This document shows positions 1-5,553 of a stretch of DNA of 5,735 nt, piece by piece. How positions within the stretch are numbered: position 1 is the stretch's first letter; every line of letters begins with the position of its first letter. The stretch is from the NCBI GenBank assembly GCA_026392555.1, contig JAPLBW010000088.1:1-5735 (forward strand), read 5' to 3'. A model generated the notes under the pieces. It saw only the letters and a program-made list of their open reading frames with translations, made no database searches and was not told the DNA's origin. A program made the position numbers and the translations under genes. Origin of the DNA: Actinomycetota bacterium. Lineage in GTDB: Bacteria > Actinomycetota > Actinomycetes > UBA12327.

Positions 1-1268
1 GGCTGCATTCGGGCATCTTTTGCCAGATACACCCGCCCACCGGCGTTGGTCACGAGCTGATCGAGTTCATCAAGGACTGCGGCGAGCCCATCAACCCCCG
101 TGGGGATGTCCAGGGCCAACGTCCAGCCAGGCATCGGGAACGACATGGGGGCAGGGTTCCCGGCACCAAAGCGCTTGAGCACGGCAAGGAAAGAAGCAGC
201 CCCGATCGCCGAGAGCTTTTCAATCGCTACGCGCACCACATCGCTTGAGCTTTCTGGCACAACGAATTGATACTGAACAAATCCAGCGCGCCCATACAGC
301 GCATTCCAACCCGCCACCCCATCAAGAGGGTGAAAGAACGTCGCCATGGATTGGATCTCATCTACGCGGTGTTTGGGCGCCTTGCGGAACCACGCTTCAT
401 TGAAGGCCGCCACTGACCACCGATTGAGCAAACCGGAAGGGGCGAAACTGGGAGCGGCGATGGGCTTGGCGGGCTCGTAGGCCAAGGGGTCAGACGCTCT
501 TTTGCCATCAAGTTCACTGAGTTGTGCAAATCGGCCAGCGGTAATGACACCGCGGCCCAAGCGATCACCCTTGCTCAGGCAGTCAATCCACGCGACGCAA
601 TAAGGGTAGGTCTCTTCCAACTCCACTTGGCGCGACATGAGTTCATCAAGGTTGTTTGCGCGAACGGTTTCGACATTGATGTGTGCGGATTCAACGGCTG
701 TTAGGGCGATGCGGGCACGAAGAATGACACCGGTCAGCCCCATGCCGCCCACGGTGGCCCAAAATTCATCGGGGGTTTGAGTGGGGGAGAGCGTGCGGAC
801 CTGGCCATCGGCGAAAAGCACATCCATGCTGCGCACGTGGTTGCCAAAGGAGCCGGCTACGTGGTGGTTCTTGCCGTGGATATCGGCAGCAATCGCTCCA
901 CCCACAGTGACCGATCGAGTCCCCGGTGTGATGGGGATAAACCAGCCCAACGGAAGAAAGTCAGTGATGAGTTCGTCAATGGAAACACCCGCCTGCACAT
1001 CGACGACTCCGGCCACAGAATCAAAACTGTCTATGGCGTTGTAGTGCGTCATATCGAAGACCAAGCCACCGGCGTTTTGAGCACTGTCGCCGTAGCTTCG
1101 GCCCAAACCGCGCGCAATCACACCGCGTTGAGTGGGTTCGGCTAACTCACTCGCGATGTTTTGTTCATCGGTGACGGGTACGACGTGGGCAGCCGAGGGG
1201 CTAGTGCGTCCCCAGCCCGTTAAGACTTCACGGTGTTTGCCCGAAATGGCCTCGTTGTTCCCAGTCAC
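1..1268 (-). CDS. dprE1: Decaprenylphosphoryl-beta-D-ribose 2'-oxidase DprE1 (3' end outside window)
   Basis: FAD-dependent oxidase that converts decaprenylphosphoryl-ribose to the 2'-keto intermediate, which DprE2 then reduces to decaprenylphosphoryl-arabinose, the arabinan donor. Reading the minus strand from a GTG at 1268-1266 gives 422 uninterrupted codons to the window edge. The protein aligns without large gaps to Mycobacterium tuberculosis DprE1 (461 aa, recalled from memory), so about 40 C-terminal residues are missing. Matches include LTGWGRT (about 16-22), the FAD-binding segment GLGRSYGD (54-61), PGTRSVTVGGAIAADIHGKNHH (split: PGTR 115-118, GGAIA 123-127, DIHGKNHH 129-136), GSFGNHVRSMD (139-149), FWATVGG (169-175), QYQFVVP (332-338) and the catalytic-lysine motif AKDAR (416-420; K417 = Mtb K418). 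The start is the only choice: an in-frame TAG lies at 1280-1278 and no other start codon precedes the conserved core. Compared with Mtb, C387 is Ala (A385), Y314 is Phe (F312) and C129 is Ala (A128). dprE2 would be expected beyond base 1, but this cannot be seen. Confidence 0.95.
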   Translation of the reverse strand, partial: MTGNNEAISGKHREVLTGWGRTSPSAAHVVPVTDEQNIASELAEPTQRGVIARGLGRSYGDSAQNAGGLVFDMTHYNAIDSFDSVAGVVDVQAGVSIDELITDFLPLGWFIPITPGTRSVTVGGAIAADIHGKNHHVAGSFGNHVRSMDVLFADGQVRTLSPTQTPDEFWATVGGMGLTGVILRARIALTAVESAHINVETVRANNLDELMSRQVELEETYPYCVAWIDCLSKGDRLGRGVITAGRFAQLSELDGKRASDPLAYEPAKPIAAPSFAPSGLLNRWSVAAFNEAWFRKAPKHRVDEIQSMATFFHPLDGVAGWNALYGRAGFVQYQFVVPESSSDVVRVAIEKLSAIGAASFLAVLKRFGAGNPAPMSFPMPGWTLALDIPTGVDGLAAVLDELDQLVTNAGGRVYLAKDARMQ

Positions 1269-1285
1269 ACCTCTACTCTAGGGCG
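1269..1285. promoter_or_regulatory. Symmetric bidirectional leaderless promoter between dprE1 and ubiA
   Basis: The 17-bp gap between two divergent GTG start codons contains TACTCTA at 1274-1280, a TANNNTA sequence with the same form on both strands. On the plus strand, TACTCT (1274-1279) is followed by exactly 6 nt and then the ubiA GTG at 1286. On the minus strand, TAGAGT (1280-1275) is followed by exactly 6 nt and then the dprE1 GTG at 1268. TANNNT is the actinobacterial -10 consensus, and a start codon 6 nt after it is the signature of a leaderless mRNA. Neither gene has a usable Shine-Dalgarno: AGAGG at 1274-1270 sits only 1 nt from the dprE1 start. No good -35 box is at normal spacing; TTGACT on the minus strand (1308-1303) is 22 nt from the -10. 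Transcription starts are inferred, not observed. Confidence 0.62.
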
Positions 1286-2155
1286 GTGGCCATCCCAGCG
1301 TTAGTCAAAGCGCTTCGCCCCAAGCAGTGGGCGAAAAACGTGCTCGTTGCCGCCGCCCCGTTCGCGGCGGGCCGGCTTCTCGAACCATCAGTAGCGGCCA
1401 ACGTCGCTGTGGCTTTCGTGGCGTTTTGCCTGGCTTCGAGTGCGGTGTACCTGCTCAACGATGTGCGCGATGCGCCCAAGGATCGGCTCCACCCGGAAAA
1501 GAAGAATCGCCCCATAGCCTCAGGACAGGTAGCCCCCAGCACTGCGGTCGTACTCGCAGTAGTTGCGCTGGTTGCTTCGCTGGCATTGTCAACCCTGGCC
1601 GAACCTGCTTTGTTGTGGGTGATCGTCACGTACTTGGTGCTGCAACTGTTGTATGTGTTTTGGCTCAAGAACCAGCCCGTTCTTGACCTCGCGGTGATCG
1701 CCAGCGGATTCCTGCTGCGCGCCCTCGCCGGAGGTGCGGCAACTGACATTGCCATTAGTGACTGGTTTTTGTTGGTTGCGGGCTTTGGCTCACTCTTCGT
1801 TGTGGCCGGAAAGCGTTATTCCGAACTCGTGACGTTAGAAGCCGAAGATGGCGAGGTAGGACAAACCAGAAGCAGTTTGCTCTCCTACACCTCTACGTAC
1901 CTGCGTTTTGTCTGGACCGTGGCCGCGGCTGTCACCGTGATGGTTTACGGACTGTGGGTGATCACCGTTCCGCGCGAATCCACCACTGCAACCTTGATCT
2001 CGCTGGTGCCGTTCACGCTTGGCCTGCTGGTCTATGCCCTGGTCATTGATAGTGGCAAGGGCGGTGAACCCGAGACGGCGATCTTGCGCAATCCAACGTT
2101 GTTGGCCCTTGGGGCCTTATGGGTCATCAGCCTTGGTGTGACCTTGTACGTGTGA
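1286..2155 (+). CDS. ubiA: Decaprenyl-phosphate phosphoribosyltransferase (DPPR synthase, UbiA superfamily)
   Basis: Integral-membrane prenyltransferase expected to transfer 5-phosphoribose from PRPP to decaprenyl phosphate, the committed step towards decaprenylphosphoryl-arabinose. It has 289 residues, the usual size for the family. The N-terminus (ALVKALRPKQWAKNVLV, residues 5-21) matches actinobacterial DPPR synthases. The first Asp-rich Mg-binding motif is NDVRDAPKD (58-66), followed by KKNRPIASG (72-80). A second conserved block is YVFWLKNQPVLD (123-134), and GKRYSEL (175-181) is typical of the DPPR branch rather than menaquinone or heme prenyltransferases. Hydrophobic stretches fit about nine membrane helices (roughly 18-32, 38-57, 84-104, 107-127, 135-150, 158-174, 207-227, 235-254 and 270-288). 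The GTG start is the only reasonable one in frame. The gene diverges from dprE1 across a shared promoter and converges on a GT2 gene 5 bp after its stop. Its assignment to the DPA pathway is strengthened by adjacency to dprE1. Confidence 0.93.
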   Translation: MAIPALVKALRPKQWAKNVLVAAAPFAAGRLLEPSVAANVAVAFVAFCLASSAVYLLNDVRDAPKDRLHPEKKNRPIASGQVAPSTAVVLAVVALVASLALSTLAEPALLWVIVTYLVLQLLYVFWLKNQPVLDLAVIASGFLLRALAGGAATDIAISDWFLLVAGFGSLFVVAGKRYSELVTLEAEDGEVGQTRSSLLSYTSTYLRFVWTVAAAVTVMVYGLWVITVPRESTTATLISLVPFTLGLLVYALVIDSGKGGEPETAILRNPTLLALGALWVISLGVTLYV

Positions 2156-2174
2156 CGCGCTTACCGACGCGTCA
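2153..2174. terminator. Possible hairpin shared by the convergent ubiA and GT2 stops
   Basis: TGACGCG (2153-2159) can pair with CGCGTCA (2168-2174), a perfect 7-bp GC-rich stem with an 8-nt loop. The stem contains the ubiA stop codon TGA and the loop contains the stop of the opposing GT2 gene (TTA at 2161-2163). It is symmetric, so it could act on transcripts from either side. There is no T-tract on either strand, so it is not a classic intrinsic terminator; Rho or simple transcriptional collision could do the work instead. Confidence 0.3.
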
Positions 2175-2913
2175 GTCCCAGCCCGCGCTGTTGGCTCCAC
2201 ACCGCCAGCCGATATTTCAGGTAGTCCAACCCAGAAGCCTGACCTGATGACCCAGCGATCCTGAGCCGTTGACTTTCCTCGGCTTGCCATTGCTGGCGTG
2301 AAAAGGTGCGGAATGTGTAGGTCAGGATTGTTTGGGGCACAGCGGCAAACTTCGTTTGCGAACGCTGCCTGAAGTACAACTGAAAATCCTCGAGGCGTTC
2401 CAAGTCAGTGGAAAAACCACCGGTGCGCTCAAACCAGTCGCGGGTAAACATCACGCATGCGTTAGCAATGGGCATCTTGCCCGCATCGAGTTCAGCGCGA
2501 ATGTCCTGGTGTTCGGTGGGGTAGGACAGCGTCCATTGCCGCCTTCCCTCGCTAGCGCGCATCGATCCACCAACAACGTCTACCTCTGGGTGCGATTGAA
2601 AATAAGCAACTTGCAACGACAAGCGATCCGGCAGCGATTGATCGTCAGCGTCATTGAGTGCGATGTAACGTGCGTTGCTTGCCGCAATGGCCGCATTGAG
2701 TGCGGCACTACGACCGTGATGTTCGGCTGGGATAAATGTCAATCGTGGGTCAGTGATAGCGCTCACGATGCTCGCGGTCTCATCGGTTGAGCCGTCGTCG
2801 AGCACGATGAGGTGGAAGTCTTCGAAGGACTGACCCAGCACCGACTCAACCGCCACCTTGATGGTGGAAGCTGCGTTGTACGCAGTCATCACGACGCAGA
2901 CTTCGGGGTTCAG
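2161..2913 (-). CDS. Family 2 glycosyltransferase, probable CTG start
   Basis: Inverting GT-A nucleotide-sugar transferase of the WcaA/GT2 type, probably cytoplasmic and acting on a lipid-linked glycan; donor and acceptor sugars cannot be read. With the CTG start it has 250 residues. Motifs in order: the first beta strand PEVCVVMTAYNA (3-14), LDDGSTDE (38-45) for the nucleotide, NDADDQSLPDRL (87-98) with the metal-binding DxD-like Asp pair, and a likely acceptor-side catalytic base in ERLEDF (172-177). No membrane segment is evident. The start matters. A GTG at 2892 would remove most of the first Rossmann strand and has no good ribosome site, whereas CTG at 2913-2911 keeps the strand, lies 6 nt after a GGAGG, and overlaps the upstream stop as CTGA. 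The frame is closed by TAA at 2979-2977 with no ATG, GTG or TTG before residue 8. It is co-transcribed with the GT2 gene at 2910-3710 and converges on ubiA. Confidence 0.88.
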   Translation of the reverse strand: MNPEVCVVMTAYNAASTIKVAVESVLGQSFEDFHLIVLDDGSTDETASIVSAITDPRLTFIPAEHHGRSAALNAAIAASNARYIALNDADDQSLPDRLSLQVAYFQSHPEVDVVGGSMRASEGRRQWTLSYPTEHQDIRAELDAGKMPIANACVMFTRDWFERTGGFSTDLERLEDFQLYFRQRSQTKFAAVPQTILTYTFRTFSRQQWQAEESQRLRIAGSSGQASGLDYLKYRLAVWSQQRGLGLTRR

Positions 2914-3710
2914 GAGGTGCCTCCGCCCCGCATCAACCAGATTCGGTGTCGCACGCGCTTAGTTGCCGCTAGTACAGAGGTGAGCAACGAGTCAGCCAAC
3001 GCGCTTCCCCACAGCAAGCGATCGTCCATCTGTCTGATCATTTGAGCTTTGCGAACGAAGGCATCGGGTGCAAGCCCAGAGGAGACGCCGCCGGTTTCAA
3101 GGAGGGCAAGAATTTCATCAATGTAAGCAGGTTCGGCCATGTCAGCGGCACGCAACATGAAGTCCTGATCGGATTGCACACCAACCTCGGATCGATAAAG
3201 ACCGACCTTTGCCACCAAGTCGCGGGTGAAAAAGGCACTTTGGTGGCCGATGGAGTGCAATCCCATGCGCAGCTGCCACGTATTGAAGTTCGGCCAGTTA
3301 TTCACATCAATAACGTTGCGTTCGCTATCCACGACATTCATGGCTCCGTAGGCCCACGACCATCCACGCATTTTCTGGTCCTGATCAACCAGCGCCAAAG
3401 TCTCGTCGCTGGCAAACATGTCGCCGGAATTGATGAAGACCAAGATCTCGCCAGTAGCTCGCGCGATTCCCTTGTTGTAGGCGTCTTGAATTCCGTTGTC
3501 CGATTCCGAGATGAAATTCAAGTAGGGCAGTCTTGCGGCTTCGAGCCACTCGACGCTTCCGTCAGTGCTCGCGCCATCACTCACAATCCACTCAAGGTCC
3601 TGGCAGGTCTGGCTCGCAATGGATTGTGCTGCCACTTTCAACCCCGCCAAGTCATTGCGACCAATAGTGATGATGCTGAAGCGCGGCGCATCGGGCTGAG
3701 CGGAGGTCAT
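2910..3710 (-). CDS. Family 2 glycosyltransferase (WcaA/WcaE-like), paralogue of the 3824-4630 gene
   Basis: GT-A fold sugar transferase of 266 residues, predicted soluble or peripherally bound to the membrane. Motifs in order: FSIITIGRND (11-20), SDGASTDGSVEWL (44-56), the ESDNGIQDAYNKGI block (69-82) typical of colanic-acid-type GT2 enzymes, INSGD (93-97) at the metal-site position, GHQSAFF (155-161) and SDQDFMLRAAD (180-190), which carries the probable catalytic Asp. The C-terminal 40 residues are basic and lack a clear membrane helix. ATG at 3710 lies exactly 6 nt after a TANNNT element with no real Shine-Dalgarno, suggesting a leaderless mRNA. It is the first gene of a two-gene unit with the CTG-start GT2. 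It shares about 44 percent identity by eye over about 207 residues with the divergent plus-strand gene at 3824, so the pair arose by duplication. Substrate unknown. Confidence 0.92.
   Translation of the reverse strand: MTSAQPDAPRFSIITIGRNDLAGLKVAAQSIASQTCQDLEWIVSDGASTDGSVEWLEAARLPYLNFISESDNGIQDAYNKGIARATGEILVFINSGDMFASDETLALVDQDQKMRGWSWAYGAMNVVDSERNVIDVNNWPNFNTWQLRMGLHSIGHQSAFFTRDLVAKVGLYRSEVGVQSDQDFMLRAADMAEPAYIDEILALLETGGVSSGLAPDAFVRKAQMIRQMDDRLLWGSALADSLLTSVLAATKRVRHRIWLMRGGGTS
2911..2924 (-). promoter_or_regulatory. Self-paired Shine-Dalgarno and CTG start at a CTGA gene overlap
   Basis: On the minus strand GGAGG (2924-2920) is followed by 6 nt and CTG (2913-2911), whose last two bases begin the TGA (2912-2910) of the upstream GT2 gene. 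The Shine-Dalgarno is complementary to CCTCC (2917-2913), which includes the first base of the start codon; a 4-bp GGAG/CTCC stem with a GCAC loop can form. The ribosome finishing the upstream gene would melt this element and reinitiate at once. The bases are plain to see; the coupling is inferred. Confidence 0.55.
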
Positions 3711-3722
3711 GGCCTAAATCTA
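3711..3722 (-). promoter_or_regulatory. -10 element for a leaderless GT2 transcript
   Basis: On the minus strand TAGATT (3722-3717) fits TANNNT and is followed by 6 nt and then the ATG at 3710. This is the same geometry as the dprE1/ubiA promoter. Only AGG 2 nt before the ATG resembles a Shine-Dalgarno, and it is too close to work. The -35 region (about 3745-3740, TCCATC) is poor. A TTGACC at 3758-3753 has no -10 at proper spacing. Confidence 0.5.
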
Positions 3723-3766
3723 GGAGAGTTGGAGCAAGGGATGGAAGATAAGGGTCAAGTTGGCGC

Positions 3767-3794
3767 TTGTGGCGAGGAGTGTGAGGGCTACCCT
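3767..3794 (+). promoter_or_regulatory. Predicted promoter of the plus-strand GT2 gene
   Basis: TTGTGG (3767-3772) and TACCCT (3789-3794, fits TANNNT) are separated by 16 bp. A start near 3801 would give a leader of about 23 nt carrying the Shine-Dalgarno of the 3824 gene. It lies in the 113-bp divergent gap. The match is moderate and not verified. Confidence 0.4.
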
Positions 3795-3814
3795 GATGTT
3801 CCTTGACCGCGATC

Positions 3815-3818
3815 GGAG
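3815..3818 (+). promoter_or_regulatory. Shine-Dalgarno that fixes the GT2 start at 3824
   Basis: GGAG at 3815-3818 lies 5 nt before ATG 3824. An in-frame TTG at 3803 would add seven residues but would place this site inside the gene and has no ribosome site of its own, so the ATG is preferred. Confidence 0.65.
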
Positions 3819-3823
3819 AACTG

Positions 3824-4630
3824 ATGTCTGAGGCCAGCGCCAGTGCGCCACGGCGTTTTGACGTACTCACCATCACGTGGAACAACCTTGAGGGATTGAA
3901 GCGGACCTGGGACTCAGTAAGCAGCCAAGACTTCGACAATTGGCGGTGGCTAGTCGTCGATGGCGGTAGTACGGACGGAACTGTTGAGTGGCTCACCTCA
4001 CTCACCGATGAACGAGTGGACTGGCAATCCGGCCCTGATGGCGGAATCTATGACGCCATGAACAAAGGCATTGATCGCTCTACTGGTGACATCGTGGTGT
4101 TTCTTAATGCGGCAGATACTTTCTCGACTTCGCAAGTGCTGGGGATCGTTGATCAGAACCAACGCGACCATCAGTGGCAATGGGCGTACGGCGTGATGCG
4201 CTACATCGACGAGTCAGGTGCGGTTGAAGGCATTCACTTCACGCCGAAGTTTTCGATGAATGACCTGCGCCTGGGGTTGCGATTCGTTGGACACCAGTCA
4301 GCCTTCTTCACTCACCACATGATTGAGCAACTGGGCCACTATCGACCACAGTTCGGCTACGCCGCGGATCAGGAATACATGCTGCGCGCCGCCGAGATCA
4401 GTGCCCCGACTCCCATCCCCCACATGTTGGCCGATTTCTTGCTCGGTGGAGTGTCAAAGGATGTCGCTCCGGACTACTTCATCCGGTCAAGTCGTCAAAT
4501 GCGTAAAGATCATGACGTTTTGGTTCAAGGAAACGATGCCATTGACGCCGTGATCACCACGGGTCTGGCTGTTTCGGCACGGGTCAGGCATTTCGCGGCG
4601 AAAAGCTGGCGATCACTCGCTCGCAAGTAG
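3824..4630 (+). CDS. Family 2 glycosyltransferase (WcaA/WcaE-like), paralogue of the 2910-3710 gene
   Basis: GT-A fold nucleotide-sugar transferase of 268 residues, probably cytoplasmic and acting on a membrane-bound glycan. Motifs in order: FDVLTITWNN (12-21), VDGGSTDGTVEWL (45-57), PDGGIYDAMNKGI (71-83), LNAAD (94-98) at the metal-binding position, GHQSAFFT (156-163), and ADQEYMLRAAE (181-191) with the likely catalytic Asp. GGVSKDVAPD (208-217) and the C-terminal ARVRHF (252-257) match GGVSSGLAPD and KRVRHR in the divergent neighbour, showing that the relationship runs the full length. The N-terminal 11 residues are a low-complexity, Ala/Ser-rich lead. Start chosen from GGAG 5 nt upstream. 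It stands alone on the plus strand, with its stop (TAG 4628-4630) only 3 bp from the end of the opposing GT4 remnant. Substrate unknown; it could add a different sugar from its paralogue. Confidence 0.92.
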   Translation: MSEASASAPRRFDVLTITWNNLEGLKRTWDSVSSQDFDNWRWLVVDGGSTDGTVEWLTSLTDERVDWQSGPDGGIYDAMNKGIDRSTGDIVVFLNAADTFSTSQVLGIVDQNQRDHQWQWAYGVMRYIDESGAVEGIHFTPKFSMNDLRLGLRFVGHQSAFFTHHMIEQLGHYRPQFGYAADQEYMLRAAEISAPTPIPHMLADFLLGGVSKDVAPDYFIRSSRQMRKDHDVLVQGNDAIDAVITTGLAVSARVRHFAAKSWRSLARK

Positions 4631-4633
4631 CAG

Positions 4634-5553
4634 TTAGTTGCTGGTGACCTCGTTATAAATCCCGATCAACTGTGGGGTCGTCACGGCTTGGTCGATGGGC
4701 GATCTGCTCATCGGTGAGTGCACCGATAGTTGCGGCTAGAGCAACAGCATTTGATGGCGGAACTTTCCAGCCAAAATCTTCGGTAACAGTGCGACCTAGA
4801 CCGCCGATGTCACTGGCGATGATCGGGCGACCGCGCGCGATGGCCTCGGCGAGCACTAAGGGCAGTCCTTCAAAGCAGGTGGAAGGAATCACTACCGGCC
4901 CACACTGATCCATCAACTCAGCAACGTGCGCTGAATCCTGCATGCCGTGGATGCGGATGGCTGGATCCATGCGAGCGGCTCGATCGGCGGCCCTTCCGCG
5001 CCCAGCCGGCCGACGAACAACACGTCCTTACCTGGGGCTGTGCCGGCGCCCGGATCGGTAACGCTGGTAGGTCGCACCACGATGCGGTCAGGGGCGATTC
5101 CCATGCGAACGAGGAACTCTTGGTGGAAGCCAGTCAGTGCAATGAAGCGATCAACGAGCTGCCATGTGGAGCGGTGGATGCTGCGGCTCATCACCATGGG
5201 TACGGATTGGATGCTTGATCCGCGGTAACACCCGTGAGTAATAGCCGGCATGGCAAAGGATGTGCTGGTGCAGTCGGTGCACACTTTTCCATCGCGAAGG
5301 TAGGTACCAGCGACACAATCGAGGCGGAAGTTATGCACCGTCATCACGATGGGAATGCCGGCCTTATGCGCGGTGCGAATGACCCACGGGCTGATGAGTG
5401 GATACACATTGTGAATGTGCACGACATCAGGCTTTTCACTTTCGAGAAGTTCGGTGAATTCACGAACGCCTTGACCCGAGCGGATGGTACTACGGAGTTT
5501 TCACCCGATGGGATCGCCTTGCGATAGCGATTGTGAACGATGAGAACCTTCAT
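4634..5553 (-). pseudogene. Family 4 glycosyltransferase broken by three frame-changing internal gaps
   Basis: Remnant of a retaining GT-B (GT4) sugar transferase of the type that begins MKVLIVHNRYR. Four pieces in order are visible. A, 5553-5488, carries the N-terminus through IPSGENSVV. B, about 5467-4994, runs from VREFTELL through DVVHIHNVYPLISP and VHNFRLDCVAGTY to LFVGRLGAE. C, about 4985-4692, has DRAARMDPAIRIHG and the nucleotide-sugar block CFEGLPLVLAEA, ending at EQIAHR. D, 4690-4637, is the C-terminus with IGIYNEVTSN and TAA at 4636-4634. Codon phase changes at each junction. Together the pieces give about 296 residues against a usual 370-400. Missing are most of the region after SGEN, the conserved lysine and glycine-rich segment after GRLGAE (donor-phosphate binding), and a stretch before the C-terminus. 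No in-frame stop lies within the pieces, so the damage is recent or is a sequence or assembly error. The start overlaps the GT26 stop as ATGA. As read here it cannot make an active enzyme. Confidence 0.85.

Noticed and set aside
777..1145. Plus-strand open frames opposite dprE1
   Set aside because: The minus strand reads as one uninterrupted, strongly conserved DprE1. The plus-strand translations are low-content shadows.
1303..1308. TTGACT on the minus strand as the -35 box of dprE1
   Set aside because: It lies 22 nt from the TAGAGT -10 element, too far for the usual 16-19 nt spacing.
1273..1755. A 160-codon minus-strand open frame opposite ubiA
   Set aside because: Its Ala/Ser/Thr-rich translation is what an antisense of a GC-rich membrane protein gives. 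It would also overlap the dprE1 promoter.
2332..2790. A 152-codon plus-strand open frame opposite the CTG-start GT2
   Set aside because: Antisense shadow of a GT2 with intact DDGSTDE and DADD motifs; no family features of its own.
2890..2892. GTG at 2892 as the start of the GT2 at 2161-2913
   Set aside because: It would delete most of the first beta strand of the GT2 domain and lacks a Shine-Dalgarno; CTG 2913 has one at 6 nt.
3042..3806. A 254-codon plus-strand open frame lying opposite the 2910-3710 GT2 gene
   Set aside because: It is an antisense shadow. The minus strand here encodes all GT2 motifs in order, while the plus-strand translation has no recognisable fold or family pattern and no ribosome site.
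3803..3823. TTG at 3803 as the start of the plus-strand GT2
   Set aside because: ATG 3824 has GGAG at 5-nt spacing, and the added seven residues lie outside the fold. A near-leaderless start at 3803 (predicted transcript start about 3801) remains a minor alternative.
4629..4642. AGCA...TGCT inverted repeat between the convergent GT2 and GT4 ends as a terminator
   Set aside because: Only a 4-bp stem with a 6-nt loop and no T-tract; expected by chance.
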